Assembly (NCBI GenBank): GCA_016702335.1 | Contig: JADJEF010000018.1 | Location: 558,001 to 622,000, forward strand | DNA: 64,000 bases | Direction of reading: 5' to 3' | Origin: Rhodocyclaceae bacterium | GTDB taxonomy: Bacteria; Pseudomonadota; Gammaproteobacteria; Burkholderiales; Rhodocyclaceae | Shown: in pieces, positions 11,161-19,394 of the stretch | Position numbering within the stretch: the stretch's first letter is position 1 | How the letters are laid out: each line of letters begins with the position of its first letter | Program-made: the position numbers and the translations under genes | The notes under the pieces: model-generated | What the model was told of the DNA's origin: nothing | Databases searched by the model: none | Seen by the model: only the letters and a program-made list of their open reading frames with translations

Positions 11161-12113
11161 GAGGCGTTGTTCCTGAAGCGAAGTGCCGCACCGAGCGCAA
11201 CCAGGTAGTCGGCTTGCAGTGTCGTATCCGCTAGCTCAGGCGTTGCGGAAAAATCGAAAAGGCTGGCGAGATCAAGAACTTCGAGGGGAACCGGCAGGTT
11301 GAGTTCCAGAGCGCTTCTTAGTGGGGTTTCAGCGGGCAGGGGAGCCAACACGACGCGACTAATGTCAATGAACGATAGTGTACGGCTGACAAAATCAAGC
11401 GAGCGCTGAACCTGCAAGACAATGCGCTCGCTGGCACGTTGACGGGTGCTTTCGTCGCCGCTGTCGTTGAACAGATTTTCCTCAATGTAGCGGTCAAGGT
11501 ATAAATCGCCACGAAACGTGATGGTGAGTTGCACGCCAGTGGCACCAATGGCCAGCATGACCAAACCCTCGCCTGGTTTTTCTACCAGTGCCGAGATATT
11601 TCGATGGGCAGTCTCACGCACATCAACTGCCGCGAGTTGCAGCTTGGAGCGCTGAAAAGCCGCCTGATTTTCAGCAACAATGTGGTTGCGCGCGACGACT
11701 ACGTAAATATGCGGCGGGCGTCCCGGCATCAGGGACTCGGTGGGGATCTTCATCCAGGAGATGAAGGCATCATCGGTGGGGTAATCGACCATATTGCTGA
11801 TTGCCCAGCGTACGCTTTGATGCATTTCGTCAGCGCGTACGGCCGGTTCGGCAATCACCAGAATGTTGTAGTCCTTACGCGGCAGAGGTAAAACCCATGG
11901 AGTGTTATGTGCCTGCAGCAGCTTGCTCAAGGCGCTCAGGGACTCGGTGCCTAGCTGGGCATTGGGAAGTGTGGCACACCGCAGCACACGCGGCTTGCCC
12001 CCTGGATTTGCAGCAGGGCCCACGGTAACGCCAAGCAAACCGCGAGCGCTGACGTCAGCCGCTGACCACGAAGCCGGACCGGCAGGACGGAGGATCCGGT
12101 CTATCAAAGACAT
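11157..12113 (-). CDS. mshI: MSHA biogenesis protein MshI (PilM-like)
   Basis: 318 residues, intact. The N-terminus MSLIDRILRPAG and the body resemble MshI, an actin-fold relative of PilM/GspL that forms the cytoplasmic part of the assembly platform. It has no signal peptide or membrane helix. It is the first gene of the leftward mshI-I2-J-K-L-M-N series and overlaps the next gene by 4 bp (ATGA). It faces away from the major pilin gene across a 290-bp spacer, so the two transcripts diverge. Gene order and the N-terminal sequence support the call. Confidence 0.82.
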   Translation of the reverse strand: MSLIDRILRPAGPASWSAADVSARGLLGVTVGPAANPGGKPRVLRCATLPNAQLGTESLSALSKLLQAHNTPWVLPLPRKDYNILVIAEPAVRADEMHQSVRWAISNMVDYPTDDAFISWMKIPTESLMPGRPPHIYVVVARNHIVAENQAAFQRSKLQLAAVDVRETAHRNISALVEKPGEGLVMLAIGATGVQLTITFRGDLYLDRYIEENLFNDSGDESTRQRASERIVLQVQRSLDFVSRTLSFIDISRVVLAPLPAETPLRSALELNLPVPLEVLDLASLFDFSATPELADTTLQADYLVALGAALRFRNNAS

Positions 12114-12209
12114 GGGTGTTCTTTCATCTGTGCGTCGGTGTGTTTATGGTCTGCCTAACTAACTATTTGAATGCGCTTTGCCTTGCTTGTCAGCAGTAAT
12201 CAACACAAT

Positions 12210-12230
12210 TTGTGAGAGGTTTTATCACAA
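12210..12230. promoter_or_regulatory. Inverted repeat in the divergent mshI / major pilin spacer
   Basis: Arms TTGTGA and TCACAA are perfect and separated by 9 bases, in the 290-bp spacer (12114-12403) between mshI and the major pilin gene. The arms match the half-sites of CRP/Vfr-type sites, but those use a 6-base spacer, so this is either a different regulator or coincidence. A weak promoter-like pair (TTATCA, 17 bases, TAATAA) overlaps it from 12222. Nothing else was recognised in the spacer. Confidence 0.3.
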
Positions 12231-12403
12231 CTTCTGAGCTTGTGTAATAAATCGTCTCGCAAGCGCTAGGTCTTTGTGCCAGAATGAAAACAAGGAAGCG
12301 GTGGTTATTGCCTCAGAGGGGCACTGCGGCTTCCTGTTCTTGGTGGCGTTTCGCGAACTGCGGTTCCTGATGCGTCTGCCTTCACTTCATCTTGGGAGAA
12401 ATC

Positions 12404-12787
12404 ATGCGCATTCTTAAAGAAAAACTGGCCGCTGCTCAGCGCGGCTTTACGTTGATTGAGTTGGTGATCGTTATTGTGATTATTGGTATTTTGGCCGCAG
12501 TGGCGATTCCGCAGTTTGCAAGCGTGACAGATGATGCAAACTCGGGCGTTGCAAACGCGGCGGTAGGAGCGGTTCGATCGGCTATTTCGACGCGGAACGC
12601 CCAATGTCTGAATCCTGCAACGACGCTTGCTGGGTGTACTACCGCGTTGACTTGCGCTACCGCCTTCGCGCTCATAACACCTCCCGCTGGGGCAACTTCT
12701 ACGGGTACCTCTCCTGCCTGTACGATCACCGTGGGTGGTGAAGCGAGTACGCTCACCTACAACCCCACATCTACATCTGGGACTTAA
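12404..12787 (+). CDS. mshA: Major MSHA-type pilin (type IV prepilin)
   Basis: 127 residues. The leader MRILKEKLAAAQRG is short and positively charged, cleaved before Phe in GFTLIELVIVIVIIGILAA, the classic prepilin processing site with Glu at mature position 5. The C-terminal globular part is small and has several cysteines (CLN, GCTT, LTCAT, PACTI), allowing a disulfide loop. ATG at 12404 has GGGAG eight bases upstream. The gene is followed by a strong hairpin terminator (12809-12847), so it can be expressed above the downstream minor pilins. By position next to the msh assembly genes it is the best candidate for the main pilus subunit. Confidence 0.88.
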   Translation: MRILKEKLAAAQRGFTLIELVIVIVIIGILAAVAIPQFASVTDDANSGVANAAVGAVRSAISTRNAQCLNPATTLAGCTTALTCATAFALITPPAGATSTGTSPACTITVGGEASTLTYNPTSTSGT

Positions 12788-12808
12788 ACACTTTCGAGAC
12801 AAATACGG

Positions 12809-12847
12809 ACAGACCACGGTTTCAAACGGAATCGCGGTCTGTTTTCC
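12809..12847 (+). terminator. Intrinsic terminator after the major pilin gene
   Basis: Stem ACAGACC / GGTCTGT, with additional weaker pairing inside, followed by TTTT. It lies 22 bp after the pilin stop. Confidence 0.7.
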
Positions 12848-12948
12848 GTCCTCAAGAAATTAATTTTGTAATTTTGAGGGATAGCCCGGCCAAACTGCCA
12901 GTGGAATTTTTGCTCCAGATAACCCATTGCCCCTCTCAGGACTGCGTC

Positions 12949-13041
12949 ATGAATAGTATTAATCAGCACTCACTTGGCGAAGAGCGTGGCTTTACCCTGA
13001 CTGAGCTTGTCATGGTCATCGTCCTAATCGGAATTCTCTAA
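12949..13041 (+). pseudogene. Truncated type IV prepilin (N-terminal leader and helix only)
   Basis: Thirty codons read MNSINQHSLGEERG then FTLTELVMVIVLIGIL and stop at TAA, immediately followed by further in-frame TAA and TAG triplets. The leader, Gly/Phe cleavage site and Glu5 are intact, but the helix ends after about 16 mature residues and no globular domain follows. The same helix (GFTLVELVMVIVLIGIL) begins the intact pilin 220 bp downstream. The break coincides with the start of the GGGGTCAGACC/hairpin repeat block, so this looks like a pilin gene cut by insertion of those repeats, or a partial duplication of its neighbour. Confidence 0.75.
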
Positions 13042-13086
13042 TAATAATAGGTAATAATAGGGGTCAGACCTCGGTTTTACAAATAT

Positions 13087-13115
13087 CCTCCGACCAACTT
13101 AGGTCGGAGGCTTTT
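13087..13115 (+). terminator. Hairpin with T tract, unit 1
   Basis: Perfect 9-bp stem CCTCCGACC / GGTCGGAGG, 6-base loop, then CTTTT. It could terminate transcription or be part of the repeat itself. Confidence 0.6.
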
Positions 13116-13161
13116 CGGTAGTAATAGGGGGTCAGACCCCGGTCTTACGTTATAGGAAAAA

Positions 13162-13190
13162 CCTCCGACCAACATTGGTCGGAGGTTTTT
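13162..13190 (+). terminator. Hairpin with T tract, unit 2
   Basis: Same 9-bp stem as unit 1, loop AACATT, followed by TTTTT. Located 57 bp before the second pilin start, so it would insulate that gene from upstream transcription. Confidence 0.65.
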
Positions 13191-13246
13191 CGATTGGACT
13201 AACTCAAAGAATCGGGACAGATCCCGATTTCGAGGTGGACAAGCAA

Positions 13247-13642
13247 ATGATTGGTGGGGCGATGTCGAAACGGAGTGTGCGCGGATTCACGCTGGTAGAG
13301 TTGGTGATGGTCATCGTGCTGATCGGCATTCTTTCAGCGGTGGCTATTCCTAATTTCACGGGTGTGTCCAACGACGCAAGGTTGGCCAAACAACAAGCAA
13401 CGCTGGGTATGCTCAAAAGCGCCTGGGGCACGGCTTACGCAATCAAAAAAAGTGCGCCTTTATGTTCCGAAGTGGTTGCGCAGGCGCAAGGCGATCCGGT
13501 GTGCACTGGCACGACCTCGATTACCTGTACAGGCAGGGACGGTGTAGTGGTTACCAACGCAGCCGGCACGGCAGCAGCCACGTTCACCTGCGTGGATTCA
13601 GCGGCCTACCCGAATATCACCTGCGCGCTCACCGGTTGCTGA
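13247..13642 (+). CDS. Type IV prepilin, second pilin gene of the MSHA cluster
   Basis: 131 residues from ATG 13247, which has GAGGTGG eight bases upstream; ATG 13262 is an in-frame alternative. The leader MIGGAMSKRSVRG precedes FTLVELVMVIVLIGILSAVAIPNF, a standard prepilin site. The mature protein has a short globular domain ending in a Cys-rich tail (ITCALTGC). It resembles MshA/MshB-type pilins, but I cannot decide between a second major and a minor subunit. It starts the run of minor pilin genes mshC-mshD-mshO-mshP and is separated from the major pilin by the repeat block and truncated prepilin. Confidence 0.85.
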   Translation: MIGGAMSKRSVRGFTLVELVMVIVLIGILSAVAIPNFTGVSNDARLAKQQATLGMLKSAWGTAYAIKKSAPLCSEVVAQAQGDPVCTGTTSITCTGRDGVVVTNAAGTAAATFTCVDSAAYPNITCALTGC

Positions 13643-13664
13643 GCGCAAATAGCCGGAGCGTGAA

Positions 13665-14213
13665 TTGAACGCTCACCGCCGACAGAACCCACACTCGCTT
13701 CTGCTCAGGGACGTGAGGCCAAGGCGTTGCTCAGGTTTCACGCTCATTGAACTGGTGATTGTTGTTGTAGTCATGGGGCTGATGGCAGCGGTGGCTACCA
13801 CCACCATCAGCGCCAAAGCGCAGCACAGCGTTACCGTACAGGCAGACCAGTTTCGCCGCGATATTTCGCATCTCCAGATGCTGGCCATCAGCCAGTCAAG
13901 GCGCCTGAAGCTGACGGTGAGCGCCACGGGTTACGCGGTCTGCGCGGCAGCTACCGCGACCTGCAATGCTGCCGGTGCCATTTCCGATCCGATGACCGGG
14001 CAGGCGTTCAGCGTCACTCTGGCTGATGGGGTCCAATTCACTGGTGGCACCGGCAACTATTGGTTCGACAGCATGGGCCGGCCAGCCACCGCAGCAAGCG
14101 GTGTGGCACTGGCTGGCGCCGTCACCAACTTCACACTTAACGGCGTCGGCCGTGCCACAGCGGTGACCGTCGCCGTCACTCCGGTCACGGGCTTTGCCAG
14201 GACGACGTACTGA
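13665..14213 (+). CDS. mshC: MshC-like minor prepilin (GspH type)
   Basis: 182 residues from TTG 13665, with GGAG upstream. GTG near 13711 would give a shorter leader (MRPRRCSG). The cleavage site is GFTLIELVIVVVVMGLMAAVATTTIS. The body has the GspH-like features FRRDISHLQMLAISQSRRLKL and a hydrophobic beta-rich C-terminus. Minor pilins of this type form the pilus tip or priming complex. It is followed after one base by mshD, so the two are co-translated. The start choice is the least certain point. Confidence 0.82.
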   Translation: MNAHRRQNPHSLLLRDVRPRRCSGFTLIELVIVVVVMGLMAAVATTTISAKAQHSVTVQADQFRRDISHLQMLAISQSRRLKLTVSATGYAVCAAATATCNAAGAISDPMTGQAFSVTLADGVQFTGGTGNYWFDSMGRPATAASGVALAGAVTNFTLNGVGRATAVTVAVTPVTGFARTTY

Positions 14214-14214
14214 C

Positions 14215-14646
14215 ATGAGCAAGCCTTCGCCGCGCGGCGACTATTCATGCGGGTTCTCCCTGATTGAAGTCATCATCATCATGGTGCTGATCATCGTCGG
14301 GATGCTTGGCATGAACTCGATGTTCGGTACGACCATGGCGTCTCTGAATACCAACGAGGACCTCCAGCGGGCCACGCAACTTGCCCAGGAGTGCGCCGAG
14401 CGCGTGCTCGCGCAGCGGCGTAATAACGGGTTTGATTCGTTCGGTACGGCGACATTCACCTGCAACCCCGGCGGTGCCAACCCGGCGGGATATACGCGCA
14501 CGGCCAATCCTGTCGGCGCTACCTATACTGGCGATGGCACTCCCTGTCCGAATACGATGACGTGTCGCGACGTCAGCATCACCGTGACCAGCACAAGCAA
14601 TCCCTCGCTCAGTTCTACCGTAGATCTGATGCTGGTGTACTACTGA
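14215..14646 (+). CDS. mshD: MshD-like minor prepilin
   Basis: 143 residues. The leader MSKPSPRGDYSCG precedes FSLIEVIIIMVLIIVGMLG, a prepilin site with Glu5. The segment ATQLAQECAERVLAQRR resembles PilV/GspI-type proteins. It is encoded one base after mshC and overlaps mshO by one base (TGATG), so it is part of a tightly coupled minor pilin operon. Several Cys pairs are seen in the C-terminal part (CNPGG, CPNTMTC). Confidence 0.84.
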   Translation: MSKPSPRGDYSCGFSLIEVIIIMVLIIVGMLGMNSMFGTTMASLNTNEDLQRATQLAQECAERVLAQRRNNGFDSFGTATFTCNPGGANPAGYTRTANPVGATYTGDGTPCPNTMTCRDVSITVTSTSNPSLSSTVDLMLVYY

Positions 14647-15284
14647 TGAAACGCCGACCACACTGCGGCTTCACATTGATCGAGATGATCGTTGCCATGG
14701 TGTTGATGGCCATCATGGCGGCTCAGTTTGCGCCGGTGCTGTCTTCGTCCTTGCAGGCGTATGACGAAACTCTGGAAAATGTCATCGTTCTCGACAAGCT
14801 GCGCTATGCCACCGAGAGGCTGGGGCGCGAAATACGCATGGTGCAGTATGCCAACAGCGAGCCCAATTCCGGCGAAAGCTATGTCGCTGGCATCAACGAC
14901 TGCGGCGACTCTCCCGCGACCAACAACCGCTTCTGCATCACCGCCATGAACGCGACGGGCATCACCTTCCGTAGCAACCGTGGCGACGGCACTTATCACA
15001 TGGTCACGATAGGTGTTACGGGGACCAGCCCCAATCAGTCGGTGACCCTGGCCTATTCCGACGTGGCGGCAAACGCGGCACAGGCGCTTACCGATCAGGT
15101 CAACAGCCTTGCGCTGAGCTACTTTCAGAGTGACGGTACGACGACAGCCACCCTTGCCGGCAACACGGACTGCGCGAATACAGGGACATGCCCGGCCTAC
15201 GTTGAAATCACGCTGACGCTGCGCCACAATAACAATAACTACGTGCAAACAACCCGCATCGGTTTGAGAACGACGCCATCATGA
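14646..15284 (+). CDS. mshO: MshO-like minor prepilin (GspJ/PilW type)
   Basis: 212 residues. The leader MKRRPHCG precedes FTLIEMIVAMVLMAIMAAQFAP. The region LRYATERLGREIRMVQYAN is typical of GspJ/PilW/MshO-like minor pilins. It ends with a beta-rich segment (YVEITLTLRHNNNNYVQTTR). It overlaps both mshD (1 bp) and the following mshP-like gene (4 bp, ATGA), so all three are one translational unit. It probably belongs to the pilus tip complex. Confidence 0.85.
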   Translation: MKRRPHCGFTLIEMIVAMVLMAIMAAQFAPVLSSSLQAYDETLENVIVLDKLRYATERLGREIRMVQYANSEPNSGESYVAGINDCGDSPATNNRFCITAMNATGITFRSNRGDGTYHMVTIGVTGTSPNQSVTLAYSDVAANAAQALTDQVNSLALSYFQSDGTTTATLAGNTDCANTGTCPAYVEITLTLRHNNNNYVQTTRIGLRTTPS

Positions 15285-17955
15285 CCCAAGCTCGACCATT
15301 GAACAGGGGCCGCATGCGGCCAGCGGAAGGGCAGCGCGGCGCGGTCAGCATTATCATGGCGATGCTGATCATTCTGATGATCACCGCCGCGGTTACCAGC
15401 GTCATGACTGTTTCGACTACGTCCACAGTCGATTCGGTGGCGCAGGACGACCAGACCGCTGCGCTCTTTCTCGCCGAAACCGGGGTAGAGCGCGCCCAAG
15501 CGTATATCAGCGACGCAGCCGCCAAGTCCAATTACGACAACACCAAATGTACCGGGCTCGCTAGCGATACGCCCAATTCGTTTGATGTCGGGACGCGCGG
15601 CGGCAAGTTTACCTATACCGCCGCCGTCTCTACACCGGCAACCTGTACGGGTGCCACATGCACCAGGTGCACGGTAACTGCTGCGGGCGAAATTGGCACG
15701 GCAAAACGAACCGTCTCTGCCGAAATCGTGACCGACTCCGAAAACGGCGTTACAGGCCGCACCAATGCCGGAGACTGCGAAGCGAACCCCACACCCGAAG
15801 CCACACTGAACATGAAGGTGACGACAGCCGACTCGTTTGTCTTCACCCATCTGCTCTACAACCCGACCAGCAACTGGGGCGGCGACGCCGCTGTCGCAAA
15901 CTGCGCAAACAAATACCCCGGCACCAGCCTGACCAGTTGCATCAGCAGTTGGGGAATTACTGGCAACTACTACAACAACTCTGCCAGTATCGGCGTTTAC
16001 GCCAATGTGGCCACCGCTGGCAGCTACAGCATTACGCAGGCACTATGTGTGGGTGGAACATGGGACCCCGTCAACAAGGTATGCGATCCGAATACTTCTG
16101 AGTCAGACACGCGACGCAACTATTCCTTGGTCGGCGTCATCTTCGGTCCCTCAGGCGGCTCACTTAGCTGTCCTGACGGCACCTCGAAACCCATCTGTTA
16201 CTACGGTGGCTTTGCCCGCGTACCCGATTATGGCGAGACACTTAGCGCAGGCGATCTCAATTGTCCAGGTTCCGAACCCACCAATTCGGCAGGGGCAGGG
16301 CGAACTCAGGCCTTCATTGTTTGCAACGGCCAGGATTATCAAAACGCCTATCTGCCCTCGGGTGGCACCAACAACATCAATAACACCAAAACCTGCACCG
16401 CCACCGACGGCACGTACAACTGGTCGAGAGTCGCCAGCGCCGATACCTTGATCGCCGGGTTTGGTGGCAAGCCCTACGTTGCGGATACGACCGGAGCACC
16501 GACCTGCTACGTTAACAACAACGCACCGGCGAGTAACACCATCGTCAGCCAGATGAAGGTGAATGGTCAGCCAATCTTTCGGCAGGTTGAACTGATCAAC
16601 ACCAACCAGCCCGCGCGGCAGTATTCGCAAATCTGGTTCAGCCACAACACGGCCTACGACGCCACATTGGCCACCGCCAACGGTACTATCAACGGAACGG
16701 TACGGGGCTGCCTCGGCAACACCACTAGTTGTGGCACGGCGAAGATCAACGCAAGCACGCTGACCAGCGCGGATAACGGCAAGTTTTACGTGATCTCCGC
16801 GAACTCGACTGGCTCTCCCAGCACCAGTTTCACCAGCATCGGTGCTGCTTCCAATACGCTTGGTCTCGTGTTCTCAAAAGCGGCGCAACGGTCAGCGGCA
16901 ACGGTACGGTGGTCGAGGTTTCGTCAACAACGCCAATCAACATCAATCCGTCAAATACCAGTTTGACTAACGGCACGGCGTATGTCATTACCAGCGTCGG
17001 CAACTGCTCCACCAACAACAATGGCGATCTTGACGATATTGGTGCCAGTTCTTCAAATCGCGCCGCCGGCGGGCTTTTTACCAAGAGTGGCTCGACCAAC
17101 GTCACCTGCACCGGACAAGTCTTGCCGGCGGCATTGACGGTACCCAGTTGTTCCGGCACCGGCACGACGCTGCGCGTTTGCTCCGTCCTTACACCAACTG
17201 CTGCCAGCACCCCTATGCAGGTCGGGGGCTGGCTGAGTAGCGATGTCGGCTCCGGGGATGTAGCGCCCTACACAACCATCACTGCACTTGGTACCGGCAC
17301 AGGCGGTGTCGGCACCTACACCGTTAGCCCTTCACAATCCGCTGTTACCAACCGGGTCATTACATCGTCGTCCAACGTGATTACGCTCACCGGCACCTTC
17401 CCTTTGTCGCCGCCGGCAGTCGGCACGGCGCTGGGCGTGGCCAGCGGCACAGGGCAGATTCGCCCCGACAGCGTCACCGGCTCGATTTCCGGCACGACCT
17501 TGAACGTCACCGGTACGACATCGGGATACCCCACCCCCAAACTCAGTGTCGGCGACGCAATCTTCGGCCAAAACGTGAAAGCGAACACGCGCATTACCGC
17601 TTTGAGCGGTGGTACGGGCGGAAACGGCAACTACACAGTCGAGCCGGGTCAGACCGTCGCAAGCGCGACCCTGATGGTTCGGCCCGCCGTAGTCTCGACT
17701 GCCAGCGCGAGCAGCATTACGCTGTCCCGCGCGCCGAGTACGCCACTCGCCAACGCCAGTCTTTGCGGGGGTTTGTGCCCAATACTACTTCCTGATGGCG
17801 TTACTGCGACAGGTCGCGTCCAATTCAGCGGTCTCGCCAATTATGACGACTGGTCGGGTGGCTTCGCTTGTGTCAAGGGTGCCAACCCGTCGAACGTCAC
17901 CAGTATCACCCCCGTCATGTCTCGCCAGAGCAATTGGAGAGAAGTGGTTCAGTAG
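15281..17955 (+). pseudogene. Very large MshP/PilX-like tip protein, one frameshift
   Basis: The N-terminus has QRGAVSIIMAMLIILMITAAVTSVMTVS, a MshP/PilX-like hydrophobic helix without Glu5, then FLAETGVERAQAYI. Instead of stopping near 150 residues it continues as a Cys-, Thr- and Asn-rich, probably extracellular region to about 890 residues. The frame breaks at AAAA 16876-16879. A fifth A joins LGLVFSK to SGATVSGNGTVVEV and the second half. The module YVI..G..FT.IGA.SN..G..F.KSG occurs on both sides of the break, showing that the two halves belong together. The N-terminus and operon position fit a tip-located pilin; the C-terminal region may be an adhesin (inference). Confidence 0.72.
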
Positions 17956-17968
17956 GCCAAAAGCAGCA

Positions 17969-17998
17969 AACCGCCGTCCCACCAGCGCCGACTTGCGG
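17969..17998 (-). repeat. Dispersed 30-bp repeat, copy 2 (left of the AAA/DUF4143 gene)
   Basis: Minus-strand copy, read on the minus strand as CCGCAAGTCGGCGCTGG, TGGG, ACGGCGGTT. It is 14 bp after the mshP-like stop. The 28-base core is identical to copy 3. Confidence 0.9.
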
Positions 17999-18118
17999 AG
18001 AGTGAGTTTCACGCCGCTTAGATTGGCCGTAACACCGAACCCGCCTCACATTGTTTCGCAATAGTGCAGTAGCGTAGATATCAAGTAATATTAAGTTGTT
18101 AGATTAAATATACTCGAT

Positions 18119-19300
18119 ATGTACTCTCGCAACTGCACAGATCGTCTGCGTCATCTCAGTCGACAGTTTCCCGCTGTCCTGATTCTCGGTGCTCGCCAGG
18201 TGGGGAAGACCACCTTGGCCCGGCAGACCTTTCCCGACATGACCTATCTGGACATGGAAGACCCGGCGACTCAAGCCTTGTTCGCTGAGGATCCTCGCTT
18301 CCAGCTTGATGCTCGTGCCGGTGGCGCACTTATTCTTGATGAAGCGCAGCGACTCCCCCTACTGTTTGACGCCTTGCGCGGTGCTATTGATGCCGACCGC
18401 CAACGCATGGGGCGCTTTGTCATTCTGGGGTCCGCCCAACCCGCGCTCGTGCGCCATGTGGCCGAAAGTCTTGCCGGACGGGTGGGTATTTTGGAGCTTT
18501 CGCCCCTGACCATGCAGGAAACGGCCACCGGTGCTCGGCCGGTGCGTGATTACCGCCAGCTTTGGCTGGCAGGTGGGTTTGCCGATGCCTTGGCCTCAGA
18601 AAGTCGGGGCGGACATTTTCACGACTGGTGGGCGTCTTATCTGCGCACTTATGTGGAACGAGATCTGCCAATGCTGGGAATCACTGCCGATCCCATTCTG
18701 ATGCGCAAACTATTGACCATGCTCGCCCATGCGCAAGGCGGGCTCGCGAACCTGAGCCAGTTTGCCGGGGCCCTGGGTGTGGCGCAGCCGACTGTGGCGC
18801 GATACGTGGATATCCTGGAGCAAAGTTTCCTGCTTCGCCGCCTGCCTCCTTATTTTCGCAACGTCGGCAAACGGCTGGTCAAGGCTCCGAAGCTGTATCT
18901 GCGAGACACCGGCTTGCTGCATCACCTGCTCAATATTAGTTCGATGGGAGACCTTGATTCGCACCCAATCCGTGGGGCGAGTTGGGAAACGTTTGTCCTG
19001 GAGGATCTTCTGCGCCGTGAAGCGGTGTTCTACCCGCATGGCGTTCCCCACTTTTGGCGCACCGCCGGTGGCGCGGAGGTGGATCTATTGCTGGAGCGGG
19101 GTGGGCAATTGCACGCGCTGGAAATCAAGACGTCTCGCGCCAGCTCACCGTATCTCGCGCGAGGCTTGCGCGCCATCATGGAGGACACCGGTGCCGTGAG
19201 TGCCACGGTGATCGATCAGGGTGCGGGTACCGGCCCGTTGGCACCGGGAGTGATGCGTCGGGGCATGGCGGAGTCTCTGACCTGGCTACCTTCTGAGTAA
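18119..19300 (+). CDS. AAA ATPase with C-terminal DUF4143 domain
   Basis: 393 residues. The N-terminal AAA_14 domain has Walker A GARQVGKTTLA (about 24-34) and Walker B ALILDEAQRLP. A winged-helix-like middle region (LSQFAGALGVAQPTVARYVD) follows. The C-terminal DUF4143 part ends with GAEVDLLLERGG and LEIK, the acidic-acidic-EXK pattern of a PD-(D/E)XK-like fold. These proteins are common, patchily distributed and of unclear function. The gene is transcribed alone, with AT-rich DNA upstream (18060-18118), and is bracketed by copies 2 and 3 of the dispersed repeat in the same orientation. It has no obvious link to pilus assembly. Confidence 0.9.
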   Translation: MYSRNCTDRLRHLSRQFPAVLILGARQVGKTTLARQTFPDMTYLDMEDPATQALFAEDPRFQLDARAGGALILDEAQRLPLLFDALRGAIDADRQRMGRFVILGSAQPALVRHVAESLAGRVGILELSPLTMQETATGARPVRDYRQLWLAGGFADALASESRGGHFHDWWASYLRTYVERDLPMLGITADPILMRKLLTMLAHAQGGLANLSQFAGALGVAQPTVARYVDILEQSFLLRRLPPYFRNVGKRLVKAPKLYLRDTGLLHHLLNISSMGDLDSHPIRGASWETFVLEDLLRREAVFYPHGVPHFWRTAGGAEVDLLLERGGQLHALEIKTSRASSPYLARGLRAIMEDTGAVSATVIDQGAGTGPLAPGVMRRGMAESLTWLPSE

Positions 19301-19349
19301 CGATCCAACACCGGATATCCGGCAGGGTAAAGCGTTGACTCTGGCCTTC

Positions 19350-19379
19350 ATTCGCCGTCCCACCAGCGCCGACTTGCGG
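19350..19379 (-). repeat. Dispersed 30-bp repeat, copy 3 (right of the AAA/DUF4143 gene)
   Basis: Minus-strand copy with the same 28-base core as copy 2, including the variable bases TGGG. It lies 50 bp after the ATPase stop. Confidence 0.9.
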
Positions 19380-19394
19380 AAAACTAGCCTATGC

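Larger units (their letters stand above)
13056..13192 (+). repeat. Two tandem-like palindromic repeat units behind the truncated prepilin
   Basis: Two similar units of about 70 bp. Each starts with TAATAGGGG and GTCAGACC, continues with CGGT and TTAC, and ends with a 9-bp stem hairpin (CCTCCGACC / GGTCGGAGG) and a T run. The units differ at several positions. A third, partial variant (TCGGGACAGATCCCGAT) is seen at 13212-13228. The GGGGTCAGACCCC palindrome is the kind of motif often found next to REP-associated or IS200-like transposase genes, but no transposase is present here. Confidence 0.7.

Noticed and set aside
12210..12230. CRP site upstream of the major pilin gene
   Set aside because: The spacer is 9 bases, not 6, so it is kept only as an unassigned dyad.
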